Shown here in pieces: positions 15,505 to 21,302 of a stretch of DNA of 37,253 nucleotides. Source of the stretch: Candidatus Bathyarchaeota archaeon (GTDB lineage Archaea > Thermoproteota > Bathyarchaeia > 40CM-2-53-6 > FEN-987); NCBI GenBank assembly GCA_022865625.1, contig JALHTB010000168.1:1-37253 (forward strand), in the 5' to 3' direction. Every line of letters starts with the position of its first letter. Positions within the stretch are counted from its first letter, which is position 1. The position numbers and the translations under genes were made by a program. The notes under the pieces are model-generated. The model saw only the letters and a program-made list of their open reading frames with translations. It ran no database searches and had not been told where the DNA came from.

Positions 15505-16677
15505 TCAAGTCTGGTTTTCCTCGTTGGTAACTTGTGGGGGGTTTTCCTTGGCTTTCGCCTTTTTGATGAGTGATTCCCACTTGTTCACGCCCAAGTCTAG
15601 TTCGAGTCCTGCGGCTTGACCGGGAGTTTTGCCGTTGAGTCCTTGGTGTGGGCGTATGTGGTTGTAGTAGATTCGTTGACCATCCAGAACCGATGTGTCA
15701 GTATTCTTGAGGGCACGCATAACCTTGGTTCGTTCTTTGAGTGTTCCGTGATAGCGTTCCATGCGGTTGTTGTTCAACCGACCCTGCAATCCCACACCTG
15801 CAACATGAACCGCATCGGGAAACTCGCGTCGTGCGGCTGGCCCATAGGAGCCTAGTCCGTCCGTCAAGAGGACTCTTGGCTCAACTTTCGCAACTGCTTT
15901 CGCATCTTGGAAAGCCTCTCTTGCATCGGTGACATTTCGGCCTTGCGAGACATGGTTAGCGAGTAGGAATCGTGTGTCACCGTCCATTAAGTGCCACAGC
16001 CAAACCCATTGACCGCGAATATTCATCTTCGTTTCATCTGCGTGAAAGACACGCGAGAGTTCAGGCTTCATAGCGTCCACATAGTCGCGCATGACCGCGA
16101 CATACTTCTGAATCCACTTCAAAACGGCAACATGGCTCACATTGACACGCTCGAACTGGTTCAAGTGGTCAACAATCTTCCGCAACGAGACACCCTTGAA
16201 GTATAGATCGAGCGCAACGGTGATCGCGTGAGGGTTCGCTCTCATGTGCTCGAACCCCTCAGTCTTAGCATTCCACCTGTGACTACACGACACGCACTTG
16301 AACCGCTGAACCTTACTGCCGTCCTTGCGATACTTCCAACCCCACTTCTGAATATGCGTCGAACCACAGTTCGAGCATTGTTCTTGATTTGGGCTAGTGA
16401 TTTCAAGCGCGAGGTTCTTCGAGGTGACTTGCTCACGGAAATTGAGCGAGAAATAGACCGCGTAGATATGCTTGCAAGCGAGCTGTCGGTGAGTGAAGTC
16501 AGGGCACTCGCAAGTCCAGTCCATGCCCTCACGGACGACAAGATACGAGCCGTTCCCCGATTGTGAGTGAACGCGGTAGGCGTTCTCGTTGATGCGCTTG
16601 ATCTCATTCCCGTTCGAAAGCATCTCCCAAGCCCGAACCTGCCGCGCTTCCAACTTAACCGCCAAATCCTTAACCAT
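15505..16677 (-). CDS. IS6/IS240-like DDE transposase with N-terminal SWIM zinc finger
   Basis: 390 residues from the ATG at 16677. Three parts: a SWIM finger C56-x-C58-x9-C68-x-H70 (CECPDFTHRQLACKH); a zinc ribbon C101-x2-C104 ... C128-x2-C131 within KWGWKYRKDGSKVQRFKC; and the DDE core with D214 (HADETKMN), D273 (LLTDGLGSY) and E307 (NNRMERYHG), the D-to-E spacing of 33 residues fitting IS6. FEHMRANPHAITVALDLYFKGVSLRKIVDHL is the helix-turn-helix. IS6 transposases are usually about 230 residues; the SWIM addition is unusual. A GTG at 16707 would add ten residues but would encode the operator palindrome, so the ATG is preferred. Confidence 0.9.
   Translation of the reverse strand: MVKDLAVKLEARQVRAWEMLSNGNEIKRINENAYRVHSQSGNGSYLVVREGMDWTCECPDFTHRQLACKHIYAVYFSLNFREQVTSKNLALEITSPNQEQCSNCGSTHIQKWGWKYRKDGSKVQRFKCVSCSHRWNAKTEGFEHMRANPHAITVALDLYFKGVSLRKIVDHLNQFERVNVSHVAVLKWIQKYVAVMRDYVDAMKPELSRVFHADETKMNIRGQWVWLWHLMDGDTRFLLANHVSQGRNVTDAREAFQDAKAVAKVEPRVLLTDGLGSYGPAARREFPDAVHVAGVGLQGRLNNNRMERYHGTLKERTKVMRALKNTDTSVLDGQRIYYNHIRPHQGLNGKTPGQAAGLELDLGVNKWESLIKKAKAKENPPQVTNEENQT
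15515..15533 (-). repeat. Left inner subterminal repeat
   Basis: Read on the minus strand, AAGTTACCAACGAGGAAAA matches the right inner repeat at 20219-20237 at about 16 of 19 positions. It lies inside the 3' end of the transposase gene. Confidence 0.7.
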
Positions 16678-16683
16678 CCTGTG

Positions 16684-16700
16684 CCTATTGATATCAATAG
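16684..16700. promoter_or_regulatory. Operator palindrome on the transposase side
   Basis: CTATTGATATCAATAG is a 16-bp perfect palindrome. It lies where transcription of the transposase gene should start, and its CCTATTGATATC half is repeated in inverse at 16735-16746. Probably bound by the adjacent RHH protein. Confidence 0.65.
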
Positions 16701-16710
16701 ATAGCACAAG

Positions 16711-16720
16711 CCATATATTA
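16711..16720. promoter_or_regulatory. Shared divergent TATA box
   Basis: CCATATATTA contains ATATAT, which reads as a TATA box on both strands. It lies about 35 bases before the transposase ATG (16677, minus) and about 40 before the RHH ATG (16758, plus). Confidence 0.55.
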
Positions 16721-16728
16721 GCGTTGTG

Positions 16729-16746
16729 TCAATAGATATCAATAGG
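16729..16746. promoter_or_regulatory. Operator repeat on the RHH side
   Basis: TCAATAGATATCAATAGG; its complement begins CCTATTGATATC, identical to the other operator's left half. It sits over the expected start of the plus-strand transcript, mirroring the site at 16684-16700. Confidence 0.6.
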
Positions 16747-16757
16747 TGTGCCGACGC

Positions 16758-16910
16758 ATGGCAATGAAGCGCTTCATGCTCTCCATGACGGCGGAAATGG
16801 AGAAGGCTCTGGAACAGGAACGCAAGAAACGCTTGCTGGACTCAATACCTGAAACGGTCAGAGTCATTCTAAGCGAGCACCTTTCGAATGCTGCCCCCAA
16901 GTCATCCTAG
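16758..16910 (+). CDS. 50-residue ribbon-helix-helix regulator of the transposon
   Basis: A small gene, ATG 16758 to TAG 16908-16910. The protein reads MAMKRFMLSMTAEMEKALEQ, then ERKKRLLDSIPETVRVILSE and HLSNAAPKSS: a short strand (RFMLSMT), helix (AEMEKALEQERKKRLL), turn, and second helix (IPETVRVILSEHL), the ribbon-helix-helix layout. It is divergent from the transposase gene over a shared TATA box with one palindromic site on each side, so it most likely represses both itself and the transposase. Its stop codon lies inside the palindrome at 16902-16915. Confidence 0.72.
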   Translation: MAMKRFMLSMTAEMEKALEQERKKRLLDSIPETVRVILSEHLSNAAPKSS

Positions 16911-16915
16911 GATGA
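16902..16915. repeat. 14-bp perfect palindrome at the RHH gene stop
   Basis: TCATCCTAGGATGA overlaps the TAG stop. No T run follows, so it is a weak terminator candidate; it could be a protein-binding site for control of the next gene. Confidence 0.5.
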
Positions 16916-16949
16916 TTCTCGACATTCAGCAAACGACTAAGAATCATTT

Positions 16950-17014
16950 GCAGGAGACGCAGGAGAACTTATTAACGCAGGAGACGCAGGATAAAGGCAG
17001 GAGGGGCAGGATAA
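16950..17014 (+). repeat. Three direct repeats of GCAGGAGACGCAGGAKAA upstream of the PAPS-reductase gene
   Basis: 18-base units start at 16950, 16977 and 16997; the first two differ at one base, the third at two more. Each carries GGAG, a ribosome-binding-like core. The last unit ends three bases before the ATG at 17018, and the gene itself begins ATGCAGGAAG, a partial fourth copy. Confidence 0.65.
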
Positions 17015-17017
17015 GTT

Positions 17018-17734
17018 ATGCAGGAAGCTATACACATTCTCAGCTATGGCGCGGGCGTGAACTCTACTGCACTCATGATATATCTCATGCAGAAGAAGGT
17101 GAGAGTGGATGGTGTCGTATTTAGCGACACGGGCGGAGAGATGCCGGAAACCTACCGGTACCTGTCAGTAGCTGACGAGTATCTCAAGAAACATGATGTG
17201 CCAGTCAAGACTGTTCGTTCCATGAACACACCGCTCTTTGACAATTGCGCAAGGAGACAGGTCATCCCATCGCAAATATGGCGTTGGTGCACAAGAGACT
17301 ACAAGATAGCTCCAATCTACCGACACTACCGTTCTCTTGGAGCCCATGTGTACCAATACATTGGTATCGCGTATGATGAACTTGAGAGAATGAAGGATAG
17401 CAGAGCTGGCTATGTTACGAATGTCTACCCTCTAGTTGACGAAAAGATCACCCGGGAAGATTGTGAGAAGATAATAGAAAAAGAAGGCCTGCCAATTCCT
17501 GTGAAGAGTGGCTGTTTTTTCTGCCCTTTCAATACGATGCATCGTTGGCATGAACTCTATGAGAACCACCGGCAACTGTATCGAAGAGCGATGCTTCTAG
17601 AGGAGTCTTCCAAGCATTTCCCGAAGCAACGTCTCGCCGTGCCTACATTGAGAGGGCTTGCGAAATCCTTCCGTCGTCGTCAAGTACCTCAGATAGAAGT
17701 GTATTCGCCATGCGGAAGCGAATGCATGACATAG
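17018..17734 (+). CDS. PAPS-reductase-family (IbrA/DndC-like) PP-loop protein
   Basis: 238 residues. The N-terminal PP-loop is LSYGAGVNSTALM (residues 8-20), followed by VVFSDTGGEMPETYRYL, the second family motif. W-R-W-C91-T-R-D-Y-K-I matches the cysteine motif of PAPS-reductase-like proteins including DndC; with C166 and C169 (SGCFFCPF) and perhaps C77 it could hold an iron-sulfur cluster. Such enzymes adenylate or activate sulfur or nucleotide substrates; assimilatory sulfate reduction is unlikely in this setting. Its gene converges on the three-gene ParB operon, with four bases between stops. PAPS-reductase and ParB-like proteins are paired in IbrA/IbrB and in phages. Confidence 0.85.
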   Translation: MQEAIHILSYGAGVNSTALMIYLMQKKVRVDGVVFSDTGGEMPETYRYLSVADEYLKKHDVPVKTVRSMNTPLFDNCARRQVIPSQIWRWCTRDYKIAPIYRHYRSLGAHVYQYIGIAYDELERMKDSRAGYVTNVYPLVDEKITREDCEKIIEKEGLPIPVKSGCFFCPFNTMHRWHELYENHRQLYRRAMLLEESSKHFPKQRLAVPTLRGLAKSFRRRQVPQIEVYSPCGSECMT

Positions 17735-17738
17735 AATG

Positions 17739-18257
17739 TTATGTGTAGACAGCTCTGGGAGGTTCTGGCGCAGTTGGTAGGGTCGTGCCAGTCGTTCCAG
17801 TAACCATTATGTCCAACTCATGTCGGATGCCACGCAGTTCAACAATGAGCCCCCACGCGCTGTCTAAAGCGATTTTGAACATGCCATAATGCTCTTCCTC
17901 CGTCTTGGCTTTGGATGCCTTACCTGCAAGTCGCTTCATTGGGTTAATCGCTTTCTTCATGTAGGTCTGATTGATATTGCGCACATTCGTTTCAACCGCT
18001 TGTAAGCGCGCATTGACAGTGGGATGCACTACAATTGGCCTCAGTTTATCGATGACCGTAAGCAGGTCTTGAATTTCCGCATAAAACCAGTCACGATAAT
18101 CTGAAGCTAGGCGCTGCATCACATCGATCTTCGGCTTGCGAAGGTACAATCCATCTCGGTAGCTCCTCCTTTCGATAGACTTCTGTAGGTCGTCGATTAG
18201 AGCCTTCGTTGGGTCTTGAGTTTGTCCTGTGCTCAATGTTCTTCTCTCTCCACCCAT
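17739..18257 (-). CDS. Helical protein of unknown function, transposon cargo
   Basis: 172 residues, almost all helical, no membrane segment. It contains amphipathic stretches (YRDWFYAEIQDLLTVIDKLRP, VNARLQAVETNVRNINQTYMKKAI) and a low-complexity tail (TGTTGTTLPTAPEPP). It starts 25 bases inside the preceding gene's end, so it is translationally coupled and last in the ParB operon. No family recognised. By position it is probably a partner of the ParB-type proteins. Confidence 0.6.
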   Translation of the reverse strand: MGGERRTLSTGQTQDPTKALIDDLQKSIERRSYRDGLYLRKPKIDVMQRLASDYRDWFYAEIQDLLTVIDKLRPIVVHPTVNARLQAVETNVRNINQTYMKKAINPMKRLAGKASKAKTEEEHYGMFKIALDSAWGLIVELRGIRHELDIMVTGTTGTTLPTAPEPPRAVYT

Positions 18258-18787
18258 TCCCTAATCGCGAGTTTCCCAGCATCCTCAAGACGCATCTTTC
18301 TTGTCGTGGCAGCCATCTTGAAACCTTTGAAGAGTTCGTCTTCCAATGGCAGAACAATGACATGCAACTCTCGGGTGATTTCTTTCGACGCGAAGACAGC
18401 TCTCTTGCACTCTTTTGCTGACCCCCTTGGGTGTTTCTTTGCATAGTCAATAATGTCTCTGGAATCAAAGGCTGTCTCTCCAGCGATTTCCTTAGCCAGT
18501 TCGATACGCCTGTGTGGGTCTTTGATGCTCGCCAACTTAGTGGACGCATCAAGGAGTATCGCGTCCTTTGCAATCAACCGTTTGATTGCCGTAGGTTGGT
18601 CAAGGATTCTATCGAAAGACTCGATTATTGGCCGAGATACATCGAAAGCCTGTGCAAGTTTCTTGGTGGAGCCATATTTCTTTCTTAGGAGTCTAACTGC
18701 CTCAGCGATTTCTATCAGCGGCAGTCTTTTTCTCCTTGGGCCTTTCAAGTTGGCTATTAGAATGGCTTCAGCAGTCTCAGTATTCAT
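18233..18787 (-). CDS. ParB-type HTH protein lacking the N-terminal ParB domain
   Basis: 184 residues. Residues 20-100 follow the DNA-binding helical region of ParB/KorB: LIEIAEAVRLLRKKYGSTKKLAQAFDVSRPIIESFDRIL, then AIKRLIAKDAILLDASTKLASIKD. The C-terminal part (ITRELHVIVLPLEDELFKGFKMAATTRKMRLEDAGKLAIREWVE) looks like a strand plus two helices of RHH type. It parallels the second half of the neighbouring ParB-like protein, so the two are probably paralogues, one without the catalytic N-terminal domain. The ATG follows the upstream stop directly (TAGATG). Confidence 0.72.
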   Translation of the reverse strand: MNTETAEAILIANLKGPRRKRLPLIEIAEAVRLLRKKYGSTKKLAQAFDVSRPIIESFDRILDQPTAIKRLIAKDAILLDASTKLASIKDPHRRIELAKEIAGETAFDSRDIIDYAKKHPRGSAKECKRAVFASKEITRELHVIVLPLEDELFKGFKMAATTRKMRLEDAGKLAIREWVEREEH

Positions 18788-19609
18788 CTAAGACACATAC
18801 CCTTGAGCTTGTAGCCAAGTAATGATTGCAGCTTGGGCAATTGATTCCGGTTCCTCTTTTCTGTCTGCTGAAGCTTTCGCCATTCCACGAGCAAATACTT
18901 CGGGAAGATAGATGCTGAGCTTTCTCTTGTAACGGAGGGCTGTCGCTTTCTTCTTGAGGGATTCCCAAGGTGCCTTGGGATCATCGATGAAAGCAGTGAA
19001 GTATCTTTCTCGCTCAAGCTTGGGCATCTTTGCGATTTTTCTCGCAAACCCCACTCCGTCTTCCACGCTTGGAGCGATTTGTGCTATGCGTTTTGCGTCT
19101 GAGACGGATATGACCTTCTGATCTACTAGTTTCTTGATCGGCTCTGGGACCCCTTTGTATCCAAGATATTTTCTGACGGTTTGCGATGTGATGCCCAGAA
19201 TCCTTGCGACCTTGCTTATTGAGCCCAATTCTTTCATCAGATAATCACAAGCATCCGCTAAGTCGCCCGGTACAACTGGTTTCCGGTGTAGGTTTTCGCT
19301 TACTGATGCAATTGTGGCCATCGGCAAGTCATACGGTTTCTTGAGCACTAGGACTGGGATTTCTTTCCAGCCAAGTTGCCGCATCGCCTCAAGTCTTCTT
19401 TGCCCGATAATCAGCTTGTACTTGCCATCATGTTCTTGGACGACGGGGGGTTGCTGAAGACCGATTTGCTTGATGCTCTCAGCAAGCTCATCTAGGCCTT
19501 CGGTAACCTCTTTGTTCCTTACATTGGCCTCACGCCAGAGTTCGACATCCGAGATTGGAACGTTTCTGTGTTCTACTCCATGCTCTCTTCGTTGGGCTTC
19601 TGTCGTGAT
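18788..19609 (-). CDS. ParB-like (IbrB-type) protein with non-standard or lost start codon
   Basis: 273 codons if begun at 19609. The N-terminal ParB/sulfiredoxin domain is intact in frame: NVPISDVELWREANVRN, LDELAESIKQIGLQQPPVVQ and LIIGQRRLEAMRQLGW with the G-x-R-R box. The HTH follows (ISKVARILGITSQTVRKYLG) and then a C-terminal RHH-like region. The first ATG in frame (19384) would delete nearly the whole ParB domain. Between the upstream stop (19658-19660) and that ATG there is no ATG, GTG or TTG. ATC at 19607-19609, just after GGGGAGAG and downstream of a TATA-like element at 19641-19651, is the best candidate; one base change from ATG would explain it. Heads the three-gene operon. Confidence 0.75.
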   Translation of the reverse strand: MTTEAQRREHGVEHRNVPISDVELWREANVRNKEVTEGLDELAESIKQIGLQQPPVVQEHDGKYKLIIGQRRLEAMRQLGWKEIPVLVLKKPYDLPMATIASVSENLHRKPVVPGDLADACDYLMKELGSISKVARILGITSQTVRKYLGYKGVPEPIKKLVDQKVISVSDAKRIAQIAPSVEDGVGFARKIAKMPKLERERYFTAFIDDPKAPWESLKKKATALRYKRKLSIYLPEVFARGMAKASADRKEEPESIAQAAIITWLQAQGYVS

Positions 19610-19640
19610 CTCTCCCCGTTGATAACGGTGTGTAGACTGC

Positions 19641-19651
19641 CTATAAGATAT
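19641..19651 (-). promoter_or_regulatory. TATA-like element of the parB-like operon
   Basis: TATCTTATAGG on the minus strand; initiation about 25 bases on would place the mRNA 5' end near 19620, about ten bases before the presumed ATC start. Confidence 0.45.
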
Positions 19652-19731
19652 CGAGTCTCAGACGGCTCGATTCTCAGAATTACGCCCCAAGAGTGTCTTC
19701 TGATCGTCAGATTCTATCCATGCCCCTTAGA

Positions 19732-19741
19732 ACCTATAAAG
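19732..19741 (+). promoter_or_regulatory. TATA box for the membrane protein gene
   Basis: CCTATAAAGG; the start at about 19762 would leave a 14-base leader before the ATG at 19776. The element also reads CCTTTATAGG on the other strand and could serve the parB-like operon. Confidence 0.5.
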
Positions 19742-19775
19742 GACATAAGCGAGCCTTGCTTGAGAATGAGCTGCC

Positions 19776-20162
19776 ATGACCCAAGATCAAAGCGAGACGC
19801 TCAAGCGGTTAAATGAAACGATGAGGTCTGAGGGGCAGCTTCATTGGCAACGCAATAACTACTTCCTTGTTGCGGCAAGCATACTGTTAGTTGCTCTCAG
19901 CCAATTTCGAGACCAGACAGCCATTCAGAGTCTTGTGTCAGCCTTGGGCTTTGTCTTGAGCCTTGCTTGGTTACTCATTAACCACAGGAGTAGCAAGTAT
20001 ATCGAATACTGGAAAAAGAAGATGCGAGAGTTGGAGAAACAAATGGGGCAAGTCAGCATCTATGATGAATGTGTCGGCGGTATCGAGATGCGGAAAGTGG
20101 CACACGTTCCGCCCATTGCTTTTCTCGTGCTTTGGCTAGTGATATTCGCTCTCGTCTTCTGA
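19776..20162 (+). CDS. Small three-helix membrane protein, transposon cargo
   Basis: 128 residues. Helices: about 29-44 (YFLVAASILLVALSQF), 52-68 (SLVSALGFVLSLAWLLI) and 110-128 (VPPIAFLVLWLVIFALVF). The pattern LHWQRNNYFLVAASILL before helix 1 and YIEYWKKKMRELEKQMG between helices 2 and 3 resembles RipA- or SLATT-like small membrane modules, some of which act as effectors in defence or conflict systems; the resemblance is by eye only. It is the last gene before the right end of the transposon and is divergent from the parB-like operon. Confidence 0.6.
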   Translation: MTQDQSETLKRLNETMRSEGQLHWQRNNYFLVAASILLVALSQFRDQTAIQSLVSALGFVLSLAWLLINHRSSKYIEYWKKKMRELEKQMGQVSIYDECVGGIEMRKVAHVPPIAFLVLWLVIFALVF

Positions 20163-20218
20163 CGACTATGAGGCCCATGTTCACATAAAGACACGAGCTA
20201 CGTTCTGCAACCCCCTCA

Positions 20219-20237
20219 AAGTTACCAGCGAAAAAAA
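20219..20237 (+). repeat. Right inner subterminal repeat
   Basis: AAGTTACCAGCGAAAAAAA, in inverted order to the left inner repeat at 15515-15533. Confidence 0.7.
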
Positions 20238-20256
20238 GTTGGTCATGCCACCCCTC

Positions 20257-20270
20257 AAGTTACCAGAACC
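20257..20270 (-). repeat. Right terminal inverted repeat
   Basis: AAGTTACCAGAACC, the exact complement of 15481-15494; followed directly by the second CCAAACCC. Confidence 0.88.
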
Positions 20271-20278
20271 CCAAACCC
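20271..20278 (+). repeat. Target-site duplication, right copy (CCAAACCC)
   Basis: Identical to 15473-15480 and abutting the right terminal repeat. Confidence 0.85.
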
Positions 20279-20281
20279 CCA

Positions 20282-20297
20282 CCCCCCTATAGGGGGG
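20282..20297. repeat. 16-bp perfect palindrome CCCCCCTATAGGGGGG
   Basis: Six C, TATA, six G: a strong hairpin on either strand, three bases beyond the right target duplication. It was part of the original insertion site. Confidence 0.6.
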
Positions 20298-20414
20298 ACC
20301 CTCGACCCCTTACACCACAAGAACTCTACGAAGGGCTACGGAAAGGCCGGCAAGGGTAAGTCGTATGTTACGTCTCACTGCCACAATAGGCTGATGGAGG
20401 ATTGTGAACGATTC

Positions 20415-21230
20415 GTGCCAGAGCTTCCTGAGATCGCGAACCTTGCGAAGCAGATGACAAAGCAACTCAAAGGGAAACGAATCACCGGTCTTGACCTGAC
20501 TCAGCCCAAATGCCTCAACATGTCAGTCAAGAAGTTCCGAAGGATAGTGGGCAAGACAGCTGGGGAAACCACTGCGCACGGAAAGTGGCTTTTCACAAAG
20601 CTGCAATCAGACGACAACCTACTCCTGAATCTTGGCATGGGAGGAGATCTACTGTATCACAAGAACGACACTACGCTCCCGAAGAAGTACCAGCTTCGAT
20701 TGGCCTTCAATGATAACACTGGACTGACAGCCACATTCTCCTGGTTTGGCTACATTCATCTCGCTTCCGACAAGGAGTTGCCTAGGCACAAGATGACCAG
20801 CAAGCTAGGGATATCCCCCATAGACAAGGAATTCACTGTCGAGAAGCTTGCTTCCCTGCTGTCAGGAAGGAGGGGAGCGATCAAGAGCTTTCTGCTGAAT
20901 CAAGAAAATGTCGCCGGGATTGGCAACGTGTATGTTCAAGACATCTTATTCAAGGCTAGGCTTCACCCGCTTCGCATGACCCAAACGCTAACCGAGTCAG
21001 AGATCGAAGCTCTCCATCGAAGCGCATGTGAGGCCTTGAATCAGAGCATCAGACTCGGCGGCTTGAAGTATGAAAGAGACCTCCATGGCCGCTATGGAAA
21101 GTACGGGCCTGAACATTTCTTGGTAGCATACAAAACAGGCAAACCCTGCCCAGTATGCAAAACAGCGATAGTGAAGATCAGGACCGGCAGCACAGCAAGC
21201 TACATCTGCCCCAAGTGTCAGAAGCTCTGA
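20415..21230 (+). CDS. Formamidopyrimidine/endonuclease VIII-type DNA glycosylase (Fpg/Nei)
   Basis: 271 residues when begun at GTG 20415, which gives the N-terminus PELPEIANLAKQM after loss of the initiator; the proline at position 2 is the catalytic nucleophile and must be N-terminal, so the upstream ATG at 20394 cannot be the working start. GGAGG at 20396-20400 could be a distant ribosome binding site. Further motifs: GKWLFTKL with the conserved Lys, LGMGGDLLYH, NVAGIGNVYVQDILFKARLHP and a C-terminal zinc finger (CPVCKTAIVK...ICPKC). It excises oxidised bases and cuts the strand. Fpg/Nei is mainly bacterial and patchy in archaea, so transfer is likely. Confidence 0.92.
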   Translation: MPELPEIANLAKQMTKQLKGKRITGLDLTQPKCLNMSVKKFRRIVGKTAGETTAHGKWLFTKLQSDDNLLLNLGMGGDLLYHKNDTTLPKKYQLRLAFNDNTGLTATFSWFGYIHLASDKELPRHKMTSKLGISPIDKEFTVEKLASLLSGRRGAIKSFLLNQENVAGIGNVYVQDILFKARLHPLRMTQTLTESEIEALHRSACEALNQSIRLGGLKYERDLHGRYGKYGPEHFLVAYKTGKPCPVCKTAIVKIRTGSTASYICPKCQKL

Positions 21231-21302
21231 CAGGCAGATCAAGCCTGTGAACCACGAACAAGACTTGTTCGCATTCTCCTATCCTGCCAACTGCGACGGT
21301 TA

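Larger units (their letters stand above)
15481..20270. mobile_element. 4.79-kb IS6-type transposon carrying six passenger genes
   Basis: The ends are GGTTCTGGTAACTT (15481-15494) and its exact complement at 20257-20270, 14 bp perfect; IS6/IS240 ends also begin with G-rich GGTTCTG-type sequence. The next 45 bases are also related in inverted order: a second AAGTTACC-type repeat lies about 39 bases inside each end (15515-15533; 20219-20237). A perfect 8-bp direct repeat CCAAACCC flanks the unit. Genes inside: DDE transposase (minus), RHH regulator (plus), PAPS-reductase-family protein (plus), helical protein, ParB-type HTH protein and ParB-like protein (all minus), membrane protein (plus). Usual IS6 elements are about 0.8 kb with only a transposase. 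Intact ends and duplication argue for recent, single-step insertion. Confidence 0.85.

Noticed and set aside
16242..16742. 166-codon frame overlapping the transposase gene
   Set aside because: It is a Ser/Arg-rich shadow of the transposase coding strand in another frame.
16950..17014. Possible CRISPR array
   Set aside because: Three units of 18 bases with 2-9-base spacers of unequal length; no spacers of proper size and no cas genes.
16888..17124. 78-codon frame with repeated QETQ
   Set aside because: The repeats in the protein only reflect the DNA repeats, and the frame overlaps the PAPS-reductase gene.
13675..20278. One large island integrated at the tRNA gene
   Set aside because: No integrase gene and no repeat of the tRNA 3' end was seen downstream; the mobile unit is bounded by its own ends at 15481 and 20270.
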